From contig CAAFXF010000128.1 of assembly GCA_900766895.1 (NCBI GenBank), forward strand, positions 1 to 29,023: a stretch of 29,023 nt of DNA, read 5' to 3'. The DNA is from Clostridia bacterium (GTDB taxonomy: Bacteria > Bacillota > Clostridia > Oscillospirales > Acutalibacteraceae). Both the position numbers and the translations under genes were made by a program. The notes beneath the pieces are model-generated. The model saw only the letters and a program-made list of their open reading frames with translations. It was not told the DNA's origin and made no database searches. This document shows, in pieces, positions 21,741-29,023 of this stretch (the first letter of the stretch is position 1; every line of letters begins with the position of its first letter).

Positions 21741-23482
21741 TATTCCATCACTCCTTTCTGCTGTGTTGCGTTGATTTCCTGATAAATTTCGCTTGATTTA
21801 AGCAATTCATCGTGTGTACCTATACTGTCTATTTTACCGTCGTCAAGCACAATTATTTTGTCTGCATTTGCAACGGATGAAATTCTTTGGGCGATGATTA
21901 GTACGGTAGTGTTTTTAAGCTCGTTATAAAAGCATTCTCTTATCCTTGCCTCTGTTGCCGTATCAACGGCAGAGGTTGAGTCGTCAAGTATAAGAATTTT
22001 AGGCTCTTTAAGAATTGCCCTTGCAATACAAAGCCTTTGCTTTTGACCGCCCGACAAATTCAGTCCTCCCTGTGCAAGAACAGTGTCATATCCGTCAGGC
22101 TGGCTCATAATAAATTCGTGAGCCTGCGCCGCCTTGCAGGCGTTGACAATTTCCTCGTCTGTTGCATCGGGGTTACCCCATTTAATGTTCTCCTTGATGG
22201 CACCGGTGAATAAAACATTCTTTTGCAATACAACGCCGATAATATCACGTAAGGCTTCCAAATCGTAATCCTTAACGTTTACTCCATCAACCAAAAGCTC
22301 ACCGTCGGTTACGTCATACAAACGCGGAATAAGGTTTACAAGACTTGATTTGCCGCAACCTGTTGAGCCTATAATTCCAACTATGCTTCCGGCCTCTGCC
22401 TTAAAGCTTATGTCGGTAAGAATATCCATACCTTCATTATACCCGAAGCTTACATTCTTAAATTCAATTTCTCCCATTGGGCTTTGAGGGATGTATGGAT
22501 TTTCAGGGTTGACAATGTCAACCTCTGTATCCAAAACCTCTACAACTCTGTCTGCGCATGCCTTTGCTCTCGTAAGCTGAAGAAAAAGCATTGAAACCAT
22601 CATAATGTTCATCAATACCTGAATGATGTAGTTAGCCAAAACGGATATTTCACCTACATCCATCAAGCCCTTGCTTGCGTCTGTTGAGCCCTTGTAATAA
22701 ATGTAGATGATTACAAAGTTCATAAGGAGCATCATAATCGGCATAATTGTAACAATAAGCCCCGATGCTTTTATACCCTGATTTGCAAGCTCATCTGATG
22801 CACTGTGAAATTTGTCCTTTTCTCTGTCCTCTCGAACATAAGCCTTTACCACTCTTATTCCGATAAGATTTTCCTGAACAACTCGGTTTATGTTGTCAAT
22901 TTTCTTTTGCAATTTTTGAAACATCGGAAATCCGAATTTCAGTATTACCAAAACAATAGCAACCATAATCGGCAAAAGCACAAGCAATATTGCAGATAGC
23001 TTTGGATTAATGGAAAAGGCAAATACTGCCGATACAATGAGCAGGGCAGGGGCCCTTACCAAAATTCGTAGCACCATCATCAATGTGTTTTGAAGCATTG
23101 TAACATCGTTGGTCATTCTTGTTGTAAGTGATGATGTAGAAAATGTGTCAATGTTCTTAAAGGAAAATGATGCAATCTTTTCGTACATGGCCTTTCTTAT
23201 TCTGTATGAAAATTTTTGGCTGGCAACAGATGAGGTTTTCATTGTTGTTAAGCCTCCGAGCAGGCCGATAATAGCCATAAAAAGCATAACTATTCCTATT
23301 TTTGCAATAGTGAATTTTAACTGTGTTTCGTCGCCGTTTGCTGTTCGTACCATTTCGTACACCTTGTTTGCGATTGACGGAAGCGCAAGCTCGCATATTG
23401 CTTCAACTATCATACCCAAGGCGCTGGCAAGGCATAGCCATCCCAAGCCTTTAAGGTATTTAGTCAGTTTTTTAAGCATCAT
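21740..23482 (-). CDS. Heterodimeric ABC exporter, degenerate-site subunit
   Basis: The second half-transporter (580 aa), with six membrane helices in about 15-310 and an ATPase domain at about 335-580. Walker A is GSTGCGKSS (372-380) and the signature LSGGQKQR starts at 476. Walker B is ILILDDSTSAVD, where the catalytic glutamate is replaced by D501, and the usual H-loop histidine is Q532 (IIAQRISS). These two changes mark the non-hydrolysing site of asymmetric exporters such as BmrCD, LmrCD and TM287/288. Two adjacent ATGs exist; AAAGGAGGG at 23496-23488 favours 23482. A longer frame from 23524 would run deep into the MarR gene. The start overlaps the MarR gene end by 11 bases, so the regulator and both exporter subunits form one operon. 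Confidence 0.92.
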   Translation of the reverse strand: MMLKKLTKYLKGLGWLCLASALGMIVEAICELALPSIANKVYEMVRTANGDETQLKFTIAKIGIVMLFMAIIGLLGGLTTMKTSSVASQKFSYRIRKAMYEKIASFSFKNIDTFSTSSLTTRMTNDVTMLQNTLMMVLRILVRAPALLIVSAVFAFSINPKLSAILLVLLPIMVAIVLVILKFGFPMFQKLQKKIDNINRVVQENLIGIRVVKAYVREDREKDKFHSASDELANQGIKASGLIVTIMPIMMLLMNFVIIYIYYKGSTDASKGLMDVGEISVLANYIIQVLMNIMMVSMLFLQLTRAKACADRVVEVLDTEVDIVNPENPYIPQSPMGEIEFKNVSFGYNEGMDILTDISFKAEAGSIVGIIGSTGCGKSSLVNLIPRLYDVTDGELLVDGVNVKDYDLEALRDIIGVVLQKNVLFTGAIKENIKWGNPDATDEEIVNACKAAQAHEFIMSQPDGYDTVLAQGGLNLSGGQKQRLCIARAILKEPKILILDDSTSAVDTATEARIRECFYNELKNTTVLIIAQRISSVANADKIIVLDDGKIDSIGTHDELLKSSEIYQEINATQQKGVME

Positions 23483-23945
23483 CTTCACCCTCCTTTGTGT
23501 TGAAATTTTCAATGATTTTGTCAAGTAAATCCGACAGGATGTTTATTTCGTCCTCGGTTAATCCGTTTGTGAGCATCTTTTCTTCTGCGTCCATTTTGTG
23601 ACGGATGTTTTCTGGCACGGCCTGACCTTTCGGGGTCAGCAGAATTTCGGTAATTCTGCCGTCTGCCTTGCTTTGCCTTCTTTTTACAAAGCCTGCCTTT
23701 TCCATCCTCTTTACGCTAACCGATACCGTGGACGGCTTGGTCCCGGTTTCCTTTGCTATTTCGCCGATTGTTGCAGAGCCTTGGAATTTCAGGAACATAA
23801 TTATTTTATGCTGACCTGAAAATAATCCTTCCTCTGCAACAGCCCTGTTAAAGTTTATTCTTTCCAATCTTGCCACCATTCCCACTCGCGGAGCAATTTG
23901 CCCTTTAGGTGGAGGCGGTGGACAAGGTAGCCGTTTGTTGTCCAA
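23472..23945 (-). CDS. MarR family transcriptional regulator
   Basis: A 157-aa winged-helix repressor. The N-terminus contains the unusual proline string PCPPPPPKG (7-15). Dimerisation helices flank the DNA-binding region at about 58-105, which holds helix-turn-helix ATIGEIAKETGTKPSTVSVSVKRMEKAGFVKRR and the wing with ADGR (94-97). It probably starts at TTG 23945, with GAGGGT about 8 bases upstream; no ATG is available. A perfect palindrome lies 22 bases upstream at the predicted transcription start. The protein most likely represses its own operon, which continues into the ABC exporter genes, and is released by a ligand that the exporter removes. Confidence 0.92.
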   Translation of the reverse strand: MDNKRLPCPPPPPKGQIAPRVGMVARLERINFNRAVAEEGLFSGQHKIIMFLKFQGSATIGEIAKETGTKPSTVSVSVKRMEKAGFVKRRQSKADGRITEILLTPKGQAVPENIRHKMDAEEKMLTNGLTEDEINILSDLLDKIIENFNTKEGEDDA

Positions 23946-23966
23946 ATTTTATACCCTCACAATTTT

Positions 23967-23997
23967 ATTTAGCCGACTAATATTTAGTCGGCTAAAT
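23967..23997. promoter_or_regulatory. Palindromic operator of the MarR-ABC exporter operon
   Basis: A perfect inverted repeat has 14-base arms ATTTAGCCGACTAA and TTAGTCGGCTAAAT and a 3-base spacer. It begins 2 bases after the -10 box of the minus-strand promoter and covers the expected transcription start. A bound MarR dimer would block initiation. It is followed by no T-run, so it is not a terminator. Confidence 0.85.
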
Positions 23998-23999
23998 GT

Positions 24000-24027
24000 A
24001 TTATAGCACAAAAAAATATAATGTCAA
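24000..24027 (-). promoter_or_regulatory. Promoter of the MarR-ABC exporter operon
   Basis: Read on the minus strand, TTGACA (24027-24022) and TATAAT (24005-24000) both match consensus perfectly, with 16 bases between them. The near-ideal boxes imply a strong promoter that needs repression. Confidence 0.88.
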
Positions 24028-24054
24028 TATACTATTTTTGGTAAAGGATTGCTA

Positions 24055-24083
24055 TTGATATAAACTTTACAATGTGTTAAAAT
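24055..24083 (+). promoter_or_regulatory. Promoter of the ksgA-MATE operon
   Basis: TTGATA (24055-24060) and TAAAAT (24078-24083) are 17 bases apart. It diverges from the MarR promoter 28 bases away, so the two could influence each other. Confidence 0.75.
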
Positions 24084-24109
24084 ATAGCGACATTTGAGGG
24101 AGGACAGAT

Positions 24110-24967
24110 ATGGATTACAATTTGTGCGATTACAATACGGTAAAGAAAATTTTATCTGCTCACGGCTTTAACTTTTCAAAGGCGTTGGGGCAAAATTTCA
24201 TAATTGATGACACTGTCTGTCCCACAATGGCGGATATGCTGAATGTTGATGAGTCGACAGGAGTTCTTGAGGTCGGTCCGGGTGTAGGAGTTCTTACAAA
24301 GGAGCTTTGCAAAAGGGCAGGCAAGGTTGTTTCCATTGAGCTTGACGAGCGTCTTTATCCCGTTTTGGAAAAGACTCTGGCAGATTACGATAACTTTGAG
24401 CTTGTTAAGGGTGATGTGATGAAGCTTGATTTGCACGGCATTATTGCCCAAAAGCTTTCGGGCTTTAAGGAGGTTAAGGTTTGTGCAAACCTGCCGTATT
24501 ACATAACCTCTCCTGTAATTATGACCTTGCTTGAAGGCAAGCTTCCGATAACCGAAATTGAGGTTATGGTTCAGCAGGAGGCGGCCGAGAGGCTGTGTGC
24601 CGAGCTTGGCTCAAGAGAAGCGGGTGCCGTAACCTTTGCCGTCAACTATTACGGCAAGGCGGAAATTTTGTTTAATGTTGGCAGAGAGTGCTTTATGCCA
24701 AGTCCTAAGGTTGATTCAAGCGTCATTAGGATTGCCGTCAGAGAAAAGCCTGAATTTGATGTAAAAAATGAAAAACAGCTTTTCTCTCTTGTTAAATGCG
24801 CCTTTGCACAGAGGAGAAAAACTCTTGTTAATTCACTTGTAAATTCGCTTGGCAAATCAAAGGCGGATATTACAAATGCTCTTTCACAGCTCGGCATAGA
24901 GCCAAATGTTAGAGCAGAGAATTTAAGAATGGAGGATTACGTAAATTTAGCTGATTTACTGTTTTAG
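24110..24967 (+). CDS. rsmA: 16S rRNA (adenine(1518)-N6/adenine(1519)-N6)-dimethyltransferase
   Basis: Also called KsgA. It dimethylates the two adjacent adenines in the loop of helix 45 of 16S rRNA late in 30S subunit assembly, using S-adenosylmethionine (285 aa). The N-terminus FSKALGQNFIID (22-33) is a family hallmark. SAM-binding motif I is LEVGPGVGVLT (53-63), the acidic ribose contact is in SIELDERL, and the catalytic NLPYY is at 127-131. A C-terminal helical domain contains FAQRRKTLVNSL. ATG 24110 has GAGGGAGGA at 24096-24104. Loss of this enzyme is known to give kasugamycin resistance. It is followed after 2 bases by a MATE transporter gene. Confidence 0.97.
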   Translation: MDYNLCDYNTVKKILSAHGFNFSKALGQNFIIDDTVCPTMADMLNVDESTGVLEVGPGVGVLTKELCKRAGKVVSIELDERLYPVLEKTLADYDNFELVKGDVMKLDLHGIIAQKLSGFKEVKVCANLPYYITSPVIMTLLEGKLPITEIEVMVQQEAAERLCAELGSREAGAVTFAVNYYGKAEILFNVGRECFMPSPKVDSSVIRIAVREKPEFDVKNEKQLFSLVKCAFAQRRKTLVNSLVNSLGKSKADITNALSQLGIEPNVRAENLRMEDYVNLADLLF

Positions 24968-24969
24968 TT

Positions 24970-26364
24970 ATGGCAAAAGTAAAAAAAGATAACACCTTGG
25001 TATTTACCGAATATAAGGTGCCGAAGGCGGTAGCGACACTTGCACTGCCGAGTATGCTTGGTATGCTTATAAACATTATTTACAACCTTGCAGACACCTT
25101 CTTTGTGGGGCAGACGGGTGATAAAAATCAGGTCGCAGCTGTATCGGTAGCCATGCCTGTATTCCTGTTTTGTCTTGCTCTGGGCAATTTGTTCGGTGTG
25201 GGCGGATGTGCATTTATCAGCCGTTCACTCGGCGAGGGCAAAAGGGAAAAGATTAAATCAATCTCCACGTTTTGCATTTATACGGGAATTGCCGCGTCGG
25301 TAGTACTTGCCGTACTGTTTATAGCGTTTAGGCGACCTATGCTGTATTTGATAGGTGCAAGTGATTATACAATAGATTTTGCCTGTGATTATTTGCTTTG
25401 GGTGTCGCTTGGTGCACCGTTCGTTGTAACAAGCATTGTTGTGTGCAATCTTGTTCGCGGTGAGGGTGCGGCAAAGGATTCCATGATTGGTATGGTCATA
25501 GGTCAAATTGTAAATATAATTCTTGACCCGATATTCATTCTTTCGTCGGGTGATAAGATGTTTGGCATCAGCCTTCCCGTCGGCTTTGGATTGGGCGTAA
25601 AGGGTGCCGCTATCGCAACCGTATTAGGTAACGTGGTTTCCGTAGGATATTTCCTGATTTATTTTATGAGGGGCAAATCAATTTTGTCTATTACTCCCAA
25701 AAGGTATTCGCTGAGGGACGGAATACCAAAGGGTGTAATTAATGTCGGATTTCCTGCGGCGCTGAATAATCTGCTGATGTCACTTTCAAACATTGTTGTT
25801 AACATTTTTCTTGTTAAATACGGCGACAATGCGGTTGCCGCAATGGGCGTTGCAATGAAGGCAAACCTGCTCGTTGTTATGCTTCAAATCGGTCTTGCGC
25901 AGGGTATTCAGCCGCTTATCGGCTACTGCTTCGGCTCAAGAAATTATGACAGAATGAAAAAGAGTATTCGCTTCGGTATGATGTGCAATATGATTATCGG
26001 AGCAAGTGTAACTGTATTTTATATATTGTTCAGACGAAATGTAATTGGTATGTTTATTGCCGATGAGGCAGTAATTGATGCCGGAGTAAAAATGATTACT
26101 GCACTTATGACTCCCGGCACCTTCCTTGGCGTAATGTTTATTATTAACTTTGCATTTCAAGGGATGGGCAAGGGAGTTCAATCGCTCATCCTCGTAGCAG
26201 GTAGACAGGGCTTGATATTCCTGCCGATGCTGTTCATTATGAACAAGGCTTTCGGGCTTGACGGTATAATCTGGGCACAGCCTATTGCGGATGTATGTTG
26301 TATAGTGCTCAGTGTAATAATGTTTTCTGCCACAATCAAAAAGCTTGCACGAAATAAAAATTAA
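24970..26364 (+). CDS. MATE family efflux transporter
   Basis: A 464-aa membrane protein with about 12 hydrophobic segments arranged as two MatE repeats (about 20-180 and 240-400). It exports drugs or metabolites in exchange for Na+ or H+. Conserved features include the first helix ATLALPSMLGMLINIIYNLADTFFVGQ region (about 17-43), GVGGCAFISRSLGEGK and, in the second half, GLAQGIQPLIGYCFGSRNYDRMK. The start codon is 2 bases after the rsmA stop with no clear ribosome site, suggesting coupled translation. The substrate cannot be told from sequence. Confidence 0.94.
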   Translation: MAKVKKDNTLVFTEYKVPKAVATLALPSMLGMLINIIYNLADTFFVGQTGDKNQVAAVSVAMPVFLFCLALGNLFGVGGCAFISRSLGEGKREKIKSISTFCIYTGIAASVVLAVLFIAFRRPMLYLIGASDYTIDFACDYLLWVSLGAPFVVTSIVVCNLVRGEGAAKDSMIGMVIGQIVNIILDPIFILSSGDKMFGISLPVGFGLGVKGAAIATVLGNVVSVGYFLIYFMRGKSILSITPKRYSLRDGIPKGVINVGFPAALNNLLMSLSNIVVNIFLVKYGDNAVAAMGVAMKANLLVVMLQIGLAQGIQPLIGYCFGSRNYDRMKKSIRFGMMCNMIIGASVTVFYILFRRNVIGMFIADEAVIDAGVKMITALMTPGTFLGVMFIINFAFQGMGKGVQSLILVAGRQGLIFLPMLFIMNKAFGLDGIIWAQPIADVCCIVLSVIMFSATIKKLARNKN

Positions 26365-26377
26365 AAAGGCATAACAA

Positions 26378-26403
26378 AAAGGCTACGAAAAATCGTAGCC
26401 TTT
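26378..26403. terminator. Bidirectional terminator between the MATE and lipoprotein genes
   Basis: AAAGGCTACGA and TCGTAGCCTTT form a perfect 11-base stem around AAAA. On the plus strand TTTACTTG follows; on the minus strand the stem continues into CTTTTTGTTA. It separates two converging genes. Confidence 0.88.
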
Positions 26404-26437
26404 ACTTGTTTGTTATTTTGTGAAGCTTGGCTCTGAA

Positions 26438-27418
26438 TTAGAGTCTTACAATGCCTCTTCTTTCCTTAAGGTACTCATCAGATGCAGGATACTCGTTTGT
26501 ATAAGTAATCTTAACTGATGCGCTCTTATCCTTAATGATTGCGATAGATGCGTGAGTTACGTTTACATCAACAAGCATTGTGTACTTTGCAGAAACAATT
26601 TCCTTTGTCTTTGTGTCGATGGTAACTACACCTGTACCGTTTCTGTAAAATACCTTAACGTTGTCGTTTGCGTCACCCTCTGTGAATGAAAGCACGCTGA
26701 TGCCTGCAACAGCACCTGAAATATCGCCAAGTACCTCAAAGAATGAGCCCTGTGAGCCCTGACCTCTGAAAGCAAGCTCCTCTTGCTTTGGCTGAATTGT
26801 CAATGTGATTGTTCCGTCACCGTTGTCAACAACATTTGCATCAAGGATGTCATCACCTGTGAAAGCAGATGTTCTGTAATCTGCATCAGCCTTTCTTGTT
26901 GAATCCTCAAGGTTGTTATCCCATTCAGGCTCTCTGCTGTTACATGGAACAAGGCCCCAAACGTTAGCGTCAAACATAGGTCCTACGATGCTTGGTACAA
27001 GGCCGTTGATTGTGCTGTTAGCCTTACCGTCGATCATAACGTCGCCAACCTGAAGGTCTTCAGAACCCAAAAGCTTGTAGAAGGTCTTTGTGTTGCCTTC
27101 CTGATCCTTATACTGTGCAGTAAGTGTCTTTGTGTAGTTGTAAGCCTCTACGTAGTAGTTAGCAACATCGTTAAGGTCCTTGAACTCAACTCCGCCGTAT
27201 GTTCCTGCAGCAAATGGAGTTTCAAGTGTAGATGTATCTACATATTCCTCTGCTGAACCTTCTTCGTTGCCGGCATTCTTCCACTCGCCGGACTTAACCT
27301 CTTGAATAGCGGTGATTGTTCCGTTTGTTACATAGTTAATCTTTGCACATCCTGCAAGAGAAGCAACAAGTGCGCCTGCCAATGCCAAAGCTGTAACCCT
27401 TTTAATAAGTTTCTTCAT
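26438..27418 (-). CDS. Lipoprotein of unknown function
   Basis: A 326-aa secreted protein that I cannot assign to a family. It starts with a lipoprotein signal peptide; the lipobox LAGC gives lipidated C24. The mature part is acidic and mostly predicted beta-rich, with GTYGGVEFKDLNDVANYYVEAYN (about 71-94) as its clearest helical segment. NGDGTITLTIQP and GTGVVTIDTKTKEIVSAKYTMLVDVNVT look like paired strands, and the last suggests a fold that recurs in clostridial lipoproteins of unknown role. The start follows a GGGGATCCCC palindrome at 27423-27432, with AAGGAAAGGGG just before it acting as the ribosome site. It is a single-gene unit with its own promoter and terminator. Confidence 0.75.
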   Translation of the reverse strand: MKKLIKRVTALALAGALVASLAGCAKINYVTNGTITAIQEVKSGEWKNAGNEEGSAEEYVDTSTLETPFAAGTYGGVEFKDLNDVANYYVEAYNYTKTLTAQYKDQEGNTKTFYKLLGSEDLQVGDVMIDGKANSTINGLVPSIVGPMFDANVWGLVPCNSREPEWDNNLEDSTRKADADYRTSAFTGDDILDANVVDNGDGTITLTIQPKQEELAFRGQGSQGSFFEVLGDISGAVAGISVLSFTEGDANDNVKVFYRNGTGVVTIDTKTKEIVSAKYTMLVDVNVTHASIAIIKDKSASVKITYTNEYPASDEYLKERRGIVRL

Positions 27419-27477
27419 TTATGGGGATCCCCTTTCCTTAATCTGCTTTCGGTTTATTAGAAAACATTTACACCATA

Positions 27478-27506
27478 AATTTATTACAAAATGAAGTAAA
27501 AGTCAA
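27478..27506 (-). promoter_or_regulatory. Candidate promoter of the lipoprotein gene
   Basis: On the minus strand TTGACT (27506-27501) and TAAATT (27483-27478) are 17 bases apart. The -10 box is imperfect, so the call is tentative. It leaves a leader of about 55 bases. Confidence 0.5.
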
Positions 27507-27556
27507 TAGGTAAATCAAAATTTGTTCAAATTCTCACAGATTTTTCATATAAAATA

Positions 27557-27585
27557 TTGTTTATTAATATTCTATGTGTTATAAT
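27557..27585 (+). promoter_or_regulatory. Promoter of the zinc-ribbon protein gene
   Basis: TTGTTT (27557-27562) and TATAAT (27580-27585) are 17 bases apart. Transcription should start close to 27592, only about 20 bases before the start codon. Confidence 0.7.
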
Positions 27586-27610
27586 TATCAAAAATGCGGA
27601 GGTATGTGTT

Positions 27611-28303
27611 ATGAGATGTAAAAACTGCGGAAGCGAAAATGAAGATAATCTTTATATATGTCAGAACTGTGGCTCACCTTTGTATGATGAGGACGATAAT
27701 GATGCGTTAGCCGAGGATGAAATGGGCAAAACAAAGGTTGTTCCGACCGTTGCAGGCTCATCAAGAGGAGGTGCTCAACCGCCTCATCCAAATCGAACAA
27801 ATGCCGAAAAGGACGAAAAGCAAAAGCAAAAGGAAAAGACGATTGCCGTTATAGTAATCCTTGCGGTTGTTCTTGCTGTTGTCGTAGGTGTTCTTGCGGC
27901 TGTGCTTATTTCTAATTCAAAGGACAAAAACGATGTTGAGGATACCTCGTTGCCAATTGTTACAACCACTGAGGCTCCGTCAACAACAGCTCCTACTACA
28001 ACACAAACCACTACCGAAACTACAACCGAATCAACAACCGAGTCTACCACTGTTGTTGAGTATACTGTTACTGTAAGCTGTAGCCAAGGCGGTGAGGTTG
28101 AGGGTGACGGTGTGTATGCAAAAGGTGAAAAATGCACCGTTATCGCAAGAGCGGATGACGGCTTTGCTTTTGACGGATGGTACAAAAACGGAAAGCGTGT
28201 TTCATCAAACGAGGTGTATAGCTTATCTGTTAACAGTGATACCGATTTAGAGGCTGTGTTTACCGATTACTCCGATGTTACCGATTATGAATATGAGGAG
28301 TAA
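27611..28303 (+). CDS. Zinc-ribbon membrane protein with an extracellular bacterial-repeat domain
   Basis: A 230-aa membrane protein built from four parts. Residues 3-20 form a zinc ribbon with two CxxC pairs (CKNC and CQNC). An acidic then basic cytoplasmic linker leads to one membrane helix at about 77-100. A Thr-rich stretch (117-148) follows outside the cell. The C-terminal domain (about 151-217: YTVTVSCSQGGEVEG, GVYAKGEKCTVIARADDGFAFDGWY and LEAVF) resembles the bacterial repeat/InlB-type beta fold of surface proteins. ATG 27611 has GGAGG at 27598-27602; a longer frame from 27557 would begin before the promoter's start point. Function unknown; it may sense or link something across the membrane. 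The redox-protein gene follows after 3 bases. Confidence 0.8.
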   Translation: MRCKNCGSENEDNLYICQNCGSPLYDEDDNDALAEDEMGKTKVVPTVAGSSRGGAQPPHPNRTNAEKDEKQKQKEKTIAVIVILAVVLAVVVGVLAAVLISNSKDKNDVEDTSLPIVTTTEAPSTTAPTTTQTTTETTTESTTESTTVVEYTVTVSCSQGGEVEGDGVYAKGEKCTVIARADDGFAFDGWYKNGKRVSSNEVYSLSVNSDTDLEAVFTDYSDVTDYEYEE

Positions 28304-28306
28304 TTT

Positions 28307-28765
28307 ATGACAAAGGGTGAAATCGCAAAGGAATATTTTGAAAACGGATTTAACTGTGCGCAGGCTGTGGCTCTTGCTTTTTCCGATGAAATGGGCCTTG
28401 ACGGCGATACCGTTGCCCGCCTTACCGGTGGATTTGGCGGAGGTATCGGCAGAATGAGGGAGGTCTGCGGTACAGTCAGCGGTGCTGCCTTTGTTATGTC
28501 AGCCCTGTATGGAAGCTCCGACCCAAAGGACTCCAAGGCAAAGGCCGATTTGTATGCTATGATTCAACAGGTGGCAGGGGAGTTTAAGCAGATTAACGGC
28601 TCTGTTGTATGTAGGGAGCTTCTCGGCATTGATAGGTCGGGCTTTGATATCCCTCAGCCTGAAGCACGTACAAATGCTTATTACAAAAAGCGTCCCTGCT
28701 CTGAGCTTGTAAAGATTTCAGCAGATTTGTTAGAAGCATTTGCTAATGAGCAAAGCAAAAAATAA
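28307..28765 (+). CDS. C_GCAxxG_C_C family putative redox protein
   Basis: A 152-aa cytoplasmic protein of the C_GCAxxG_C_C family (PF09719), predicted to be redox-active but without a settled function. The conserved cysteines are C17 (GFNCAQAV), C54 (REVCGTVSGA, next to the glycine-rich GGFGGGIGRM at 41-50), C102 (VCRELLG) and C131 (RPCSELV). ATG 28307 is 3 bases after the preceding stop, with GAGGAG at 28296-28301. Such genes are common in anaerobes, often near transporters or oxidoreductases. Here the only partner is the zinc-ribbon protein. No terminator is seen between it and the tRNA promoter. Confidence 0.88.
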   Translation: MTKGEIAKEYFENGFNCAQAVALAFSDEMGLDGDTVARLTGGFGGGIGRMREVCGTVSGAAFVMSALYGSSDPKDSKAKADLYAMIQQVAGEFKQINGSVVCRELLGIDRSGFDIPQPEARTNAYYKKRPCSELVKISADLLEAFANEQSKK

Positions 28766-28788
28766 TTGTTTATTTTGTAAAAAAACAC

Positions 28789-28817
28789 TTGCATTTTGTT
28801 GTGCATTGTGTTATAGT
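28789..28817 (+). promoter_or_regulatory. Promoter of the tRNA-Arg gene
   Basis: TTGCAT (28789-28794) and TATAGT (28812-28817) are 17 bases apart. Transcription would start near 28824, at the first base of a small hairpin (GCAAGTG/CACTTGC, 28824-28842) that ends 4 bases before the tRNA. Confidence 0.75.
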
Positions 28818-28846
28818 ATTTCAGCAAGTGAAAAGCACTTGCATAT

Positions 28847-28923
28847 GCGCTGTTAGCTCAGTTGGATAGAGTGACTGGCTACGAACCAGTAGGTCGAGGG
28901 TTCGAGTCCCCCGCAGCGTGCCA
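28847..28923 (+). tRNA. tRNA-Arg (anticodon ACG)
   Basis: A 77-base tRNA with CCA encoded. The acceptor stem is GCGCTGT/GCAGCGT with discriminator G. The D stem is GCTC/GAGT. The anticodon stem is ACTGG/CCAGT around loop CTACGAA, giving anticodon ACG, which is expected to be edited to ICG to read CGU, CGC and CGA. The T arm is GAGGG/CCCCC with loop TTCGAGT; it has one A-C mismatch at its second pair. It has its own promoter and terminator. Confidence 0.95.
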
Positions 28924-28960
28924 AAAAGTCCCGTAAACACTGCGTTTTCGGGACTTTTTT
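28924..28960 (+). terminator. Rho-independent terminator of the tRNA-Arg gene
   Basis: AAAAGTCCCG pairs with CGGGACTTTT, with an inner AAAC/GTTT pairing, and the T-run continues to 28960. It starts one base after the CCA end. The remaining bases 28961-29023 hold nothing I can assign. Confidence 0.92.
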
Positions 28961-29023
28961 ATATCCTTTATTTTCGGTGTTACAATCCATTCTCCACCCA
29001 GTAGGTTATATATAATGTATATA

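Noticed and set aside
28961..29023. TATAAT-like sequence near the window end as a promoter for the next gene
   Set aside because: Only a weak -35 partner is present and the following gene is outside the window.

Overview
The window looks like chromosomal DNA of a low-to-moderate-GC Gram-positive anaerobe of the class Clostridia. A gut Oscillospirales/Ruminococcaceae-type bacterium is my best guess; this is an inference from gene content and style, not a database match. Supporting signs are strong AGGAGG-type ribosome sites, TTGACA/TATAAT promoters, lipoproteins, a class B sortase with a SPxTG-type substrate, an LytR-CpsA-Psr protein and a TPP riboswitch. Nearly all the DNA is coding. No prophage, transposase or CRISPR array is visible.

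Layout. (1) 35-1450: permease and ATPase of a polar amino-acid ABC importer; its binding protein probably lies just upstream. (2) 1451-1816: the only long gene-free stretch, a structured repeat framed by two near-identical palindromes, the second of which is a terminator. (3) 1817-3463: a GH36 alpha-galactosidase. (4) 3549-7613: ribulose-phosphate epimerase, two membrane/envelope proteins of poorly known role, and the magnesium transporter MgtE. (5) 7610-10635: a promoter, a TPP riboswitch with its terminator, then a thiamine-binding protein and a ThiXYZ-type pyrimidine-precursor ABC importer. (6) 10686-17113: a tightly packed seven-gene operon: D-amino-acid aminotransferase, a DUF4392 protein, PxpB, PxpC, a DUF1445 protein, PxpA and alanine racemase. 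(7) 17122-19863, minus strand: a sortase substrate, class B sortase and an LCP protein with a histidine-rich N-terminus. (8) 19890-24027, minus strand: MarR regulator with a perfect palindromic operator, followed by a heterodimeric ABC exporter. (9) 24055-26403: ksgA and a MATE transporter. (10) 26438-27506, minus strand: an unrecognised lipoprotein. (11) 27557-28960: a zinc-ribbon membrane protein, a C_GCAxxG_C_C redox protein and a tRNA-Arg(ACG).

The most interesting part is region 6. DUF1445 and DUF4392 are the two domains of mammalian D-glutamate cyclase, here split into two genes that flank pxpBC. Together with the aminotransferase, alanine racemase and the ATP-dependent 5-oxoprolinase PxpABC they outline a route linking L-Ala, D-Ala, D-Glu, 5-oxoproline and L-Glu. 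The sortase, its adjacent substrate and the LCP protein form a second coherent unit, a small self-contained surface-display system. Gene starts were moved from the longest possible frame to the best ribosome site wherever the sequence supported it.
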